From Heloderma charlesbogerti (taxonomy: Eukaryota; Chordata; Lepidosauria; Squamata; Helodermatidae): a DNA stretch of 64,000 nt. The notes beneath the pieces are model-generated. The model saw only the letters and a list, made by a program, of their open reading frames with translations. It made no database searches and was not told where the DNA came from. This document shows positions 59,701 to 64,000 of this stretch, piece by piece. Position 1 is the stretch's first letter. Every line of letters starts with the position of its first letter. Location: contig JANEZZ010000303.1 in assembly GCA_026122225.1 (NCBI GenBank), positions 565,501-629,500 on the forward strand, given 5' to 3'. The position numbers were made by a program, and so were the translations under genes.

Positions 59701-61095
59701 TGAAGTAATAACACCCGCCCCTAAAGCTCTTCCTCTCCTAGAGCCACCAGCCACTTTCAGCTCTCCCACTCCCCCTCGTGCCAGTTGCTTCCCAACACTG
59801 GTCTCAGTTGCTAGCTGTCACATATATGTATGGGTTACAGGGCAGCAAGAAGGACTGCTAAACATGTGCAAATGTCATGGCGCAGCAGTAAAACAGAGGC
59901 AATAATTGGGCAAATTTCAAGGCAGAACAGTAAAATGGAGAGGAAATTTGCACCAGTTTCCTAGCAGTGGACATTTACTCCTGCACACTTGCTGAAATTT
60001 TTTAAAAAAATATATTGCAGAAGCATTTGGGACACTCTCCGGTGTCCTTTCTTCTCAATGTTTAGGAGCACTGGGTGTAGGGCACTGAGAAAGGATGAGG
60101 GAGGATGGTGGCAAGGAGTGGCAGGGGTTTTCACTGCTCTTGCCAGGCAGTTTTCTAGCCATTCCTGACAACCCATGATGAAGTTACCCTGCTGGATTCA
60201 GATGACATAAGAAGCCACCATGGGTTATGAACAGCCCTACAACTAGCCATGGGTTTTCACAGGGTGGCTTGTTCATGGAAAATAAGCCACCCTGCGGAAA
60301 CTGCATTGGCTTTGCACAACACGACAACCCACCATGGCTAACATGCCATGGTGGGCTGTCATGACGTGCGAACTAGGTCTATATATGTGCTACACTTAAC
60401 CCTTGAATTTTTAAACAGAAGGCTAACATGGTTCTATTATAGGATTATTTAAAATAGGATTTGAAACCAGAGTTTTATCCTGGTTTAACTAATTTTTGTT
60501 AGAACAGACCACAGCTCCCCAACATTTTGCACACCATGGAACTGTGATTAGTTCTAAAGTGAAAGCGGAAGCTCTCCTTCAATCATTCTCTCATGCATTA
60601 TCTTGGTCACCTAAATCTGATCTCAACCAGGTCAATGACAGCCTAAAAAAAAAGAGGGGGGATGCTTTCTAGTAACTTATGGAAGCATCTCTGCCTTAGT
60701 CACCTGGAGGCAATACTTACTCACTCCAGTGAAATAAAAGGCTATTTTATAAGATTTTCCATTGTCACCACAGTAAGATCAGTCATATTTCTATTTAAAC
60801 ACACTGAATTTGCTATAGTTACCAAGAATGCACAGGACTACTACAGCTTCAGTAACTTAGCAACAACATTTAAGTATTTTTCTTTCCAGTTAACATTAAA
60901 GTGTATTTGTAATTAAGATCCCACTCTGTCCCTCCATAGTGAGCAAGGTATCATGCATTTTGGGAAGGATGGTCCATTCTGTAACTAAATGGTAGATAAA
61001 AGAATTCACATTTTGTATAATGGGTTTCAACATACTACATACTTGTTTTCAAACACAACTGTGAGTGAATCCTCACGAACATCTTTGATGAATCC
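20596..61095 (-). CDS. FXR1: FXR1, FMRP-family RNA-binding protein (exons 2-17; exon 1 beyond the right edge)
   Basis: Sixteen minus-strand coding exons join in frame with GT-AG introns: 61043-61095, 56260-56353, 46610-46681, 45621-45769, 44589-44682, 43590-43706, 43302-43472, 41587-41665, 40011-40120, 36765-36851, 34021-34228, 25465-25671, 24592-24792, 23546-23626, 21549-21640 and 20596-20766. With a 17-codon exon 1 as in mammals, the full form would be about 678 aa. Domains in order: tandem Tudor/Agenet (to about residue 115), KH0, KH1 with GTHG (235-238), KH2 with GKNG (298-301), a leucine-rich export-type segment (about 360-385), RGG-type repeats (about 415-495) and arginine-rich clusters. 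The C-terminus is AVLNGVS and stop. The family binds mRNA and polysomes, assembles into granules and controls translation and stability. The alternatively spliced 3' exons are all present. The 5' UTR and promoter are not in the window. Confidence 0.96.
21549..21640 (-). CDS. FXR1: FXR1 exon 16, 92-nt alternative exon
   Basis: This 92-nt exon encodes [20 protein letters not shown] onward to KNKKEM. Because 92 is not a multiple of three, skipping it changes the reading frame of the last exon, as known for mammalian FXR1 short C-terminal isoforms. Confidence 0.94.
23546..23626 (-). CDS. FXR1: FXR1 exon 15, 81-nt cassette exon (muscle-specific in mammals)
   Basis: This 81-nt exon is frame-neutral (27 codons) and encodes [19 protein letters not shown] and on to AEDRQP. 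Its length, position and sequence match the mammalian exon included in striated muscle isoforms, which adds a second arginine cluster. Acceptor ttgcag and donor gtaatttg are intact. Confidence 0.94.
24592..24792 (-). CDS. FXR1: FXR1 exon 14
   Basis: This 201-nt exon encodes [20 protein letters not shown] onward through RRRRSRRRR to VNENGL. The arginine cluster resembles a nuclear or nucleolar localisation signal. Confidence 0.95.
25465..25671 (-). CDS. FXR1: FXR1 exon 13 (RGG region)
   Basis: This 207-nt exon encodes [20 protein letters not shown] onward through a Gly-Arg-rich stretch ([11 protein letters not shown]) to SSISS. The RGG-type segment binds structured or G-rich RNA in this family. 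Confidence 0.95.
25672..27259. other. FXR1 intron 12, part downstream of the DIRS element
   Basis: No transposon or additional exon recognised. Short ORFs here have no family signature. Confidence 0.5.
27292..27392. repeat. DIRS terminal inverted repeat, one arm
   Basis: It is the complement of 32667-32770. Shared blocks include tggaaggcatccca, cgcccaaggaaaagcaggga and tgacagattttca. The outer extension 27260-27291 is found only at this end and in the internal complementary region. Confidence 0.88.
27500..28750 (-). pseudogene. DIRS tyrosine recombinase remains
   Basis: The N-terminal core lies at the 3' part of the frame 29290-28484 ([25 protein letters not shown]). The catalytic part lies in frame 28386-28150 ([31 protein letters not shown]). 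The C-terminal HxxR/Y part is not convincingly readable. Confidence 0.75.
27623..27722. repeat. DIRS internal complementary region (ICR)
   Basis: The first half (gatgccttccacacaccaac...gtaccaatgtt) is the complement of the element's end at 27260-27315. The second half (ccattccccaggttggtgca...ggaaggcatccca) is the complement of the other end, 32740-32780. The switch falls near 27688. Confidence 0.88.
29270..30601 (-). pseudogene. DIRS reverse transcriptase and RNase H remains
   Basis: The open frame 30601-29951 holds RT blocks from the pre-finger region ([20 protein letters not shown]) to the [12 protein letters not shown] palm. Downstream frames keep a PYLDY remnant and the RNase H block ending [14 protein letters not shown] near 29270. 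Several stops separate the parts. Confidence 0.85.
30531..32450 (-). pseudogene. DIRS gag-like ORF remains
   Basis: Fragments in successive frames: a possible start [19 protein letters not shown] near 32440; the fragment 31418-31035 ([44 protein letters not shown]); and 30869-30531 ([15 protein letters not shown], then a basic Ser/Phe-rich end). Layout and motifs resemble DIRS ORF1. It is broken by stops. Confidence 0.65.
32667..32770. repeat. DIRS terminal inverted repeat, other arm
   Basis: It is the complement of 27292-27392, with the blocks gggaccaatagaa, gaaaatctgtcac, ccctgcttttccttgggcga and gggatgccttcc. It lies upstream of the gag-like frame on the minus strand. Confidence 0.88.
32781..34020. 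other. FXR1 intron 12, part next to exon 12
   Basis: Unassigned. A 22-bp tandem duplication (cataataacttgtttaaaaaag twice) lies at about 33208-33250. Confidence 0.5.
34021..34228 (-). CDS. FXR1: FXR1 exon 12 (export-type segment and first RG cluster)
   Basis: This 208-nt exon encodes [20 protein letters not shown] onward to GRGRGRRG and TSGY. The leucine-rich part corresponds to the nuclear export region of the family. The donor is gtgagcat. Read-through past this donor would give only six more residues before a stop. Confidence 0.95.
34381..35292 (+). mobile_element. CR1 LINE, 5'-truncated, with (ATTCTATG)n tail
   Basis: RT C-terminal sequence begins at the active-site block ([20 protein letters not shown]) and continues in two frames: [60 protein letters not shown]. 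It ends in the 3' UTR with ggattggactcgatggcctt and three to four copies of attctatg. It lies in FXR1 intron 11, antisense to the gene, about 150 bp upstream of the exon 12 acceptor. A close relative is at 49850-51165. Confidence 0.93.
36205..36328 (+). mobile_element. CR1-clade LINE 3' end fragment
   Basis: The segment ggtcaacagctggttggcca to tggctcttcttatgttctta matches the 3' sector seen near 9150-9240 and 39640-39735. Only the terminal part is present. Confidence 0.65.
36765..36851 (-). CDS. FXR1: FXR1 exon 11
   Basis: This 87-nt, phase-0 exon encodes [20 protein letters not shown] and on to AYLK, the end of KH2. Confidence 0.95.
37470..38955 (+). mobile_element. L2-clade LINE, internally deleted, in FXR1 intron 10
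   Basis: RT motifs are read across frames: [68 protein letters not shown] and [12 protein letters not shown]. After about 38342 the sequence jumps to the C-terminus ([50 protein letters not shown]), so thumb sequence is deleted. The 3' terminus gagagcttcggctattgggc is present twice (about 38790 and 38898), each followed by (aaat)n-type A-rich sequence. Confidence 0.9.
39530..39740 (+). mobile_element. CR1-clade LINE 3' end fragment
   Basis: The segment ggccttccataggcatttgg, gaaaacaggatgctgaactc and ending tttatgttctta is the same 3' sector as at 36205-36328. Confidence 0.65.
40011..40120 (-). CDS. FXR1: FXR1 exon 10 (KH2)
   Basis: This 110-nt exon encodes [20 protein letters not shown] onward to NKLPRED. 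The KH2 GXXG loop (GKNG) is intact. The donor GTACGA keeps GT but departs from the consensus at +4 and +5. Confidence 0.94.
40895..41300 (+). mobile_element. L2-clade LINE fragment in FXR1 intron 9
   Basis: The frame 40896-41327 reads [40 protein letters not shown] and [18 protein letters not shown]. This is the L2 RT C-terminal region with a small internal deletion where the LDYCNALYVGL block would be. Confidence 0.85.
41587..41665 (-). CDS. FXR1: FXR1 exon 9
   Basis: This 79-nt exon encodes [18 protein letters not shown] onward to SLV and one base of Gly, the KH1-KH2 junction. Confidence 0.94.
42290..42555. repeat. hAT-type MITE
   Basis: The left end cgggctgttcacaagtaaca followed by acaacccattgg is the approximate complement of the right end (ccatgggttgtacctatgta, cgaaccaggt). 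There is no coding capacity. Similar ends occur at 44325-44490. Confidence 0.55.
43302..43472 (-). CDS. FXR1: FXR1 exon 8 (KH1)
   Basis: This 171-nt, phase-0 exon encodes 57 residues. It carries [20 protein letters not shown], so the KH1 GXXG loop (GTHG) is intact. Confidence 0.96.
43590..43706 (-). CDS. FXR1: FXR1 exon 7
   Basis: This 117-nt, phase-0 exon encodes 39 residues including [20 protein letters not shown] and ending ATKHLE. It bridges KH0 and KH1. Confidence 0.95.
44325..44490. repeat. hAT-type MITE with palindromic centre
   Basis: The ends cccggtttgtaacgacaacc and gttcattgttacatgcaaat are inverted relatives. The centre contains ttttaacccatggcttaaaa and gcacgtgggaggcgctccca, forming hairpins. 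Confidence 0.6.
44589..44682 (-). CDS. FXR1: FXR1 exon 6 (KH0)
   Basis: This 94-nt exon encodes [20 protein letters not shown] and on to LIVL. It is part of the atypical N-terminal KH0 fold conserved in FMR1, FXR1 and FXR2. Confidence 0.95.
45432..45512. repeat. Palindromic MITE, family A
   Basis: A family A copy: ttatgcatgtctgctcagaa, ttcaatgggac centre, and aagtgtgtataagagtgca end. It lies in FXR1 intron 5. Confidence 0.72.
45621..45769 (-). CDS. FXR1: FXR1 exon 5
   Basis: This 149-nt exon encodes [20 protein letters not shown] onward to VPEDLRD and part of an Ala codon, covering the end of Tudor 2 and the start of the KH0 region. Confidence 0.95.
45915..46130 (-). mobile_element. tRNA-derived SINE, reverse orientation
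   Basis: It is the complement of the SINE layout at 12664-12870, with the B-box-like ggatttgaacccaggtct at 46068-46085 and the body motif actgacccaagaccactcag. It is not a tRNA gene because no acceptor stem or cloverleaf can be drawn. Confidence 0.7.
46610..46681 (-). CDS. FXR1: FXR1 exon 4 (Tudor 2)
   Basis: This 72-nt exon encodes 24 residues including [20 protein letters not shown], the core of Tudor 2 with its aromatic WW pair. The donor is gtaagtag. Confidence 0.95.
46682..47670. other. FXR1 intron 3, part next to exon 4
   Basis: AT-rich, unassigned. No extra exon or transposon recognised. Confidence 0.45.
47680..48980 (+). mobile_element. L2-clade LINE, long degraded copy in FXR1 intron 3
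   Basis: The L2 RT can be followed across frames: [44 protein letters not shown]-like region near 48425, [20 protein letters not shown] and [20 protein letters not shown] near 48860. It ends at about 48980, where an opposite-strand L2 fragment begins. Many stops and deletions. Confidence 0.82.
48975..49440 (-). mobile_element. L2-clade LINE 3' fragment, inverted next to the previous copy
   Basis: It begins with the complement of an L2 tail (tttaaattttctgtcccacc). It continues with sequence complementary to the C-terminal coding and 3' UTR sector (gaagttccaaagcctgggag, ggccttcatatgtcataacc). The same sector is seen in 10716-11350. Confidence 0.68.
49850..51165 (+). mobile_element. CR1 LINE, 5'-truncated, longer relative of the 34381 copy
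   Basis: The frame 49993-50337 has the RT palm: [40 protein letters not shown] and [16 protein letters not shown] (A/F-ADD active site read as SADD). Frame 50392-50823 continues to [20 protein letters not shown] and [10 protein letters not shown]. The 3' UTR ends ctatgattctatgactcta. A stop at 50336 and frameshifts show it is dead. Confidence 0.93.
51567..52146 (-). mobile_element. BovB LINE 3' end with perfect 10-bp target duplication
   Basis: The minus-strand frame 52101-51676 encodes [40 protein letters not shown] and [20 protein letters not shown]. The 3' tail (gttgttgttcagtcgttaag on the + strand) is at the low-coordinate end. A perfect direct repeat GGCAGATTCT flanks it (51557-51566 and 52147-52156). 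It is a 5'-truncated insertion of about 580 bp. Confidence 0.94.
52555..52620 (+). mobile_element. SINE/L2-type tail fragment
   Basis: The segment gccaccttgagtgccatttt followed by aaaaaggaagggtacaagat matches the SINE tail at about 12815-12860. Confidence 0.5.
53095..55672 (+). mobile_element. CR1-like LINE 3' end split by a BovB insertion
   Basis: The first part, 53095-53447, reads as a CR1 C-terminus and 3' UTR up to ctggacagccatttgtcagg. The expected continuation (gcagattctgtactgagcag, gttggactagatgactgttg, ctatgattctatg) appears only after the BovB, at 55592-55672. The host CR1 is therefore older than the BovB. Confidence 0.82.
53448..55580 (-). mobile_element. BovB-like RTE LINE, internally deleted, nested in the CR1
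   Basis: The high-coordinate end is the 5' part: a frame from 55399 with [20 protein letters not shown] and [12 protein letters not shown], and later [19 protein letters not shown] (54537 frame). The low-coordinate end is the 3' part ([30 protein letters not shown]). The RT core is missing: near 54130 the pre-RT sequence ([12 protein letters not shown]) joins directly to sequence near the RT C-terminal third. Flanks gaagttacatt (53437-53447) and aaagtcacatt (55581-55591) are a probable target duplication (9 of 11). The sequence differs from the other two copies, suggesting another subfamily. Confidence 0.88.
56260..56353 (-). CDS. FXR1: FXR1 exon 3 (Tudor 1 to linker)
   Basis: This 94-nt exon encodes [19 protein letters not shown] and on to GDEVE, the end of Tudor 1 and the linker. 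Its first base completes the split Asn codon. The donor is gtgagttc. Confidence 0.95.
56780..57065 (-). mobile_element. L2-clade LINE 3' end
   Basis: It is the complement of an L2 tail and C-terminus (atatttgggcagtatagaag at the tail, then gaaaaggcactccagaaatg and gccaccagagaaggccctct). It resembles 63210-63530 on the other strand. Confidence 0.65.
57294..58375. mobile_element. Non-autonomous DNA transposon inserted in the left Penelope arm
   Basis: The ends ataggtttgcacgtcacttt and the complement of cgtgtcatgcaaacccagtc are inverted repeats; ggtttat...cttatttt follows on both sides. The interior has two direct repeats offset by 148 bp (57698 and 57846, each with agggggtggcagctctaaac and cttggaagtttgcagga) plus a third partial unit near 57990. 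No transposase. Confidence 0.7.
59072..60378. mobile_element. Non-autonomous hAT-like DNA transposon inserted in the right Penelope arm
   Basis: The left end gggcgggtccacacgtcaca and the complement of the right end (tgtcatgacgtgcgaactag) are inverted relatives. The flanking Penelope sequence resumes on both sides around tctat, a possible remnant of the target duplication. The interior has diverged direct repeats (ccagggtcttgagcccctac near 59404; tcagggtcttgtgctcttgc near 59548). No transposase ORF was recognised. Confidence 0.65.
60441..61042. other. FXR1 intron 2, part next to exon 2
   Basis: A possible MITE remnant at about 60490-60570 (agaacagaccacagctcccc, relative of 56727-56760). The rest is unassigned. 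Confidence 0.4.
61043..61095 (-). CDS. FXR1: FXR1 exon 2 (Tudor 1)
   Basis: This 53-nt exon encodes [17 protein letters not shown] plus two bases of the next Asn, part of the first Tudor repeat. It is flanked by a tag acceptor and a gtatgt donor on the minus strand. It is the most 5' FXR1 exon in the window; no match to an exon 1 start (MADVTVEV-type) was found between here and 64000. Confidence 0.94.
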
Positions 61096-61214
61096 CTAGA
61101 ATGAAGTACAAATATTGTTAGAAAAACTCATGCTTGATAACACTATTATTGCAAAATGACATCTTATCTTATAACAATTTTAAACAAAGGAAAAAATCTA
61201 TTCTTAATGACAAA

Positions 61215-61310
61215 TTAAGAATCATTGCCCAGAGTGGCTGGGTGACCAGCCAGATGGGCGATTAATGAATTTAATAAATAAATATAAATAAATAAAAATG
61301 AAAATATGAC
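61215..61310 (+). mobile_element. L2/SINE-type LINE tail fragment
   Basis: The segment tgaccagccagatgggcgat followed by A-rich aataaataaatataaataaa is a typical tail in this genome. Confidence 0.5.
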
Positions 61311-61917
61311 TAAAAGATACCAAGGACTGTAGGTTTCTACCACATAGATCATTAATGGAGGAAAAACTGGACACGAGCAATGTTACTGACAATCTGCCCT
61401 AGTTTTTGTGAGAGTTGAATGTTGATCAATGCTATTACAGAAGTATTCAAAATGCCTATTCTAATATTTACTTACAGGTAAAAAGGAACAACATTCAGAA
61501 GAAATTAATAAAGACTTTGCAGAGTTTATTAGTAACTTTATCTTCAGCTAGAATACTCAAAGACTAAATAATTTCAGCCAAAGTACAAATTTACAAAAAT
61601 AAGAAATATGGTTTGCTATTATTTTGTAATAACACAAAATGGGTTTCATCTGTACAGATGACCCAGCGCCATATACTCTATATCTCACCAAAGTATGGCA
61701 ACTTTGTAACTGGCAGTTCATCCCCTGCTTCTGCAGATCCAGAGTGGACTTTTTTCAAAAGCAGTCTAACCACAACCTCTTCATGAGCAACTCCCTCTGT
61801 TGAGGCAGCATTTAGTATAGACCTCATAATACACTCTGCCAGTCTCTCCAAGCAAGCTGAAATTAGCCAGATAGGTCAAGACTCCTGAGAACACGTGGTA
61901 GAAAACCCTTCCTAAAC

Positions 61918-62045
61918 CGGGTGACTTTAATATTTTGTACTTCAACTCCCATCAGCTTATGCCAGCATGAGTAATGGTCAGGAATGTTGGGAGTTGTCGT
62001 CCAAAACAATTGGAGGGCAACAGGTTGGGGAAGGCTGTGATAGAG
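61918..62045. repeat. Palindromic MITE (family C)
   Basis: The left segment tacttcaactcccatcagct and the right segment gggagttgtcgtccaaaaca are inverted; the centre is gccagcatgagtaatggtca. The family resembles a widespread reptile palindromic repeat, but I could not compare it to a library. Confidence 0.6.
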
Positions 62046-63209
62046 CAAACTCCACCGAGGACCTTATCAATATCCTAAATCTCTTCGAAGCAACTCTAAT
62101 CGATACGATGTGGCCTTAGAGATGTGAAGGCATAGGAAAAACTCGGAAAAACCTAGAAAAAAACATTTTTTGCGCTGCAGTTTGGGAAAGTTAAGAAACA
62201 GGAACTGCTGGAGAGGCTCCTACTATTTATCTTCTCCATACCACAGCACAAGTAAGACACCCCCAAGCCCTCTGTATACAGTGCAAAGTCCCGTCAGGAC
62301 AAGGCTTTGGGGCAGGAATTCAAGACCCCAATAGCAGAATTAGCATGAGGGCCCCCAAACCTAGCAAGGATGTCTTACCACATTTTGTAGTGAGCAAAGT
62401 AGTATGCATTATCATCATCTAAAAAGCCACACCACCACCACCTCGTAAGACCACTAAGTCCAGAGTGGTCTTAAAATTACCTAACTGGATGTGTTAGATG
62501 GCTGAAGAATGAGGCAGCAACAAATAATGACTGACATAAACCAAGCCAACATTTGTACAGCCCTGCTGAAACAAAACTAAATTAGATAAAACTAGTCTAT
62601 GACAATATATTGAGAATTTGGAATTTTACCTGCTTAAAACACACTGTTCTATGATCCACAGTCACTCAGCCAGCATTATTGGAAGGTGAAGCCAACCTGA
62701 CTCACAAGCACATGAGATTCAGGTCCTTCTCCCTCACAGATGGTTGTACATAAATATTTCTCAATTAAGACATTTCATTTTGACAGTTAACAGGGAAAAC
62801 AAATCTCACAATTACTAAAACAGCTTAGCCTGAACTAGTGAAGAATATCCAACAGGAATTCAAATAGTATGAGAAAAGTGAAAGTTAGACTCATCTCCAC
62901 TGCATAAACAGAGGTTTAGATGGACAGAATAGACAGCCATAAAATCAGTTTTCATATTTTCATCACTAAAAGGCAAATTCTGTAAAAGTTTTGTGTCACA
63001 AAATTGTGAGGCATTAGAATTACTAAGGTTCTACTGTCCAAACTTTACAGATCTGTTCCTATGGGAACATTTTGTTGATAAATCCCCCATTCTTTCCATT
63101 ACCTAGATGAAATCTGTATTTAAATAAAAAACATAACCATATAGCACTGGCTTCACACACACAAACTTAGTTTTTCTAGTGTAGCCTACCTTCATTAACG
63201 TAGGTTAAT

Positions 63210-63530
63210 GAAGGGTAGTAACTGGAGCAAGGGCCTTCTCAATCATGGTATCCAGATTATGGAATGCCCTCTCCAGGGAGGCTCACCTGGCACTAACTGT
63301 GATGTCATTTCAGTGCCAGGTGGAGATATTTTTATTCACCTAGGCATTCCAGAACCTAGTGTGAACTGGTGAATGTTGGTCTTATCCACTCTGCTGAACT
63401 ATAATGCTGAATTTTATGTTCTCTGTTTAGTTTTAGTTGTGGTTTTATACTTACTTTTTAATTCTTGTTGTATGCCACCCAGATAGTTTTACTGAAGGAC
63501 ACCCAAAAACTTTAAAAATAATAAATACTT
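63210..63530 (+). mobile_element. L2-clade LINE 3' end in FXR1 intron 1
   Basis: It contains gcaagggccttctcaatcat and ttatggaatgccctctccag (frame remnant RAFSIM...LWNALSREAHLAL). The 3' UTR follows (ttttagttgtggttttatac, atgccacccagatagtttta) and ends in ataataaata. Confidence 0.75.
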
Positions 63531-63634
63531 CTCCTACTGTATAAAGAAAACTCTCTCAGATTCAGGGCACTACTATAAATCCTGACTTGAGCAGCAACAT
63601 CACTACCAAAATAGTAGAATGAGGTAGCCTTACA

Positions 63635-63716
63635 ACACAATCCTATACGTATCTACACAGAAGTCCCATTTAGTTCAGTGGGGGTTACTCTCAGGTAAGT
63701 GTGTATGCAACTGAAA
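63635..63716. repeat. Palindromic MITE, family A
   Basis: The segment cacaatcctatacgtatcta, a ttcagtgggggttactc centre, and aagtgtgtatgcaactgaaa. Confidence 0.75.
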
Positions 63717-63728
63717 CCTTAGGCTGAA

Positions 63729-63807
63729 AACCTGTGCACACTTAACTAGGAGTAAGTGTCACTGAACACAGTGGGACTTACTTCTGAGTAAATATTCGTA
63801 GGACTGC
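63729..63807. repeat. Palindromic MITE, family A, inverted relative to its neighbour
   Basis: It is the reverse complement of the family layout (tgcacacttaactaggagta, cagtgggacttacttctgag, attcgtaggactg). It lies 12 bp from the previous copy in opposite orientation. Confidence 0.75.
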
Positions 63808-64000
63808 TCAATTAAAAGAGTAAGTTTAAACCAATGTAAAAATACTGATGCAAAATTTAGGGAACCAATCTAGAAAAATCACAATGAGATCTCGTATCAT
63901 AGAGAAGTATTTGAACTTTATCTTAACAATTCAACAGTTTTTATTCCATATTTTCTTCAACATTTTTAAGAAAAAGGGACCAGTATATCAATTTTAACTA

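Larger units (their letters stand above)
57160..60440. mobile_element. Penelope-like element: two copies head to head, each interrupted by a DNA transposon
   Basis: The minus copy runs from 58738 down to about 58376 and resumes at 57293-57160. The plus copy runs from about 58739 to 59071 and resumes at 60379-60440. Both arms share gcctccagttccactt, gatgaagtgggttgtaa and cacgaaagctcatgctaa-type sequence in opposite orientation. The minus copy still encodes a GIY-YIG-type fragment ([20 protein letters not shown], frame 58738-58538), the endonuclease of Penelope-like retroelements. The distal tail resembles the Penelope 3' end (aaacagaaggctaacatggt). No RT domain remains. Confidence 0.8.

Noticed and set aside
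61096..64000. FXR1 exon 1 within the window
   Set aside because: No minus-strand ATG followed by an MADVTVEV-like sequence and donor, and no CpG island, was found here; exon 1 must lie beyond 64000.
1..64000. CRISPR arrays, phage or bacterial defence genes
   Set aside because: The window is spliced vertebrate DNA. Repeats are dispersed or palindromic transposons, without regularly spaced unique spacers.

Overview
The window is vertebrate nuclear DNA, most likely from a squamate reptile (lizard or snake). It holds two intron-containing host genes in tail-to-tail orientation, DNAJC19 (+) and FXR1 (-), which are also convergent neighbours in mammals. The squamate assignment is an inference from the repeats: three BovB (RTE) LINE copies, many L2 and CR1 LINE fragments, a DIRS-like tyrosine-recombinase retrotransposon, a Penelope-like element, a Tc1 transposon and many palindromic MITEs. 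No bacterial-type operon, CRISPR array, rRNA gene or functional tRNA gene was seen.

Layout. 1-6.9 kb: BovB 5' half cut by the window edge, a foldback element, a non-autonomous hAT-like element with a perfect 8-bp target duplication, and small palindromic MITEs. 6.9-7.5 kb: CpG island containing the DNAJC19 start. 7.2-17.7 kb: DNAJC19, six coding exons, start codon to a poly(A) signal, with a BovB 3' end, a TIR-bounded element, an L2 fragment, a tRNA-derived SINE and a Tc1 element in its introns. 17.7-19.75 kb: short intergenic gap. 19.75 kb to beyond 64 kb: FXR1 on the minus strand. Sixteen coding exons are present (exons 2-17 if exon 1 lies off the right edge). The exons join in frame through all split codons and end in a conserved C-terminus. 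Introns 13-16 are short and nearly free of recognisable transposons. Intron 12 carries the DIRS element, intron 3 carries nested LINEs, and intron 2 carries a head-to-head Penelope pair split by two DNA transposons.

The two host genes are functionally unrelated. DNAJC19 is the TIM14-type J-protein of the mitochondrial inner membrane that stimulates mtHsp70 in protein import. FXR1 is an FMRP-family RNA-binding protein (Tudor, KH and RGG modules) controlling translation and mRNA stability. Its 81-nt cassette exon, muscle-specific in mammals, is present with intact splice sites.

I found no evidence of a new molecular system. The most informative observations are structural: DIRS inverted repeats with an internal complementary region, a Penelope inverted pair, an IR/DR-type Tc1, and several datable nested insertions.
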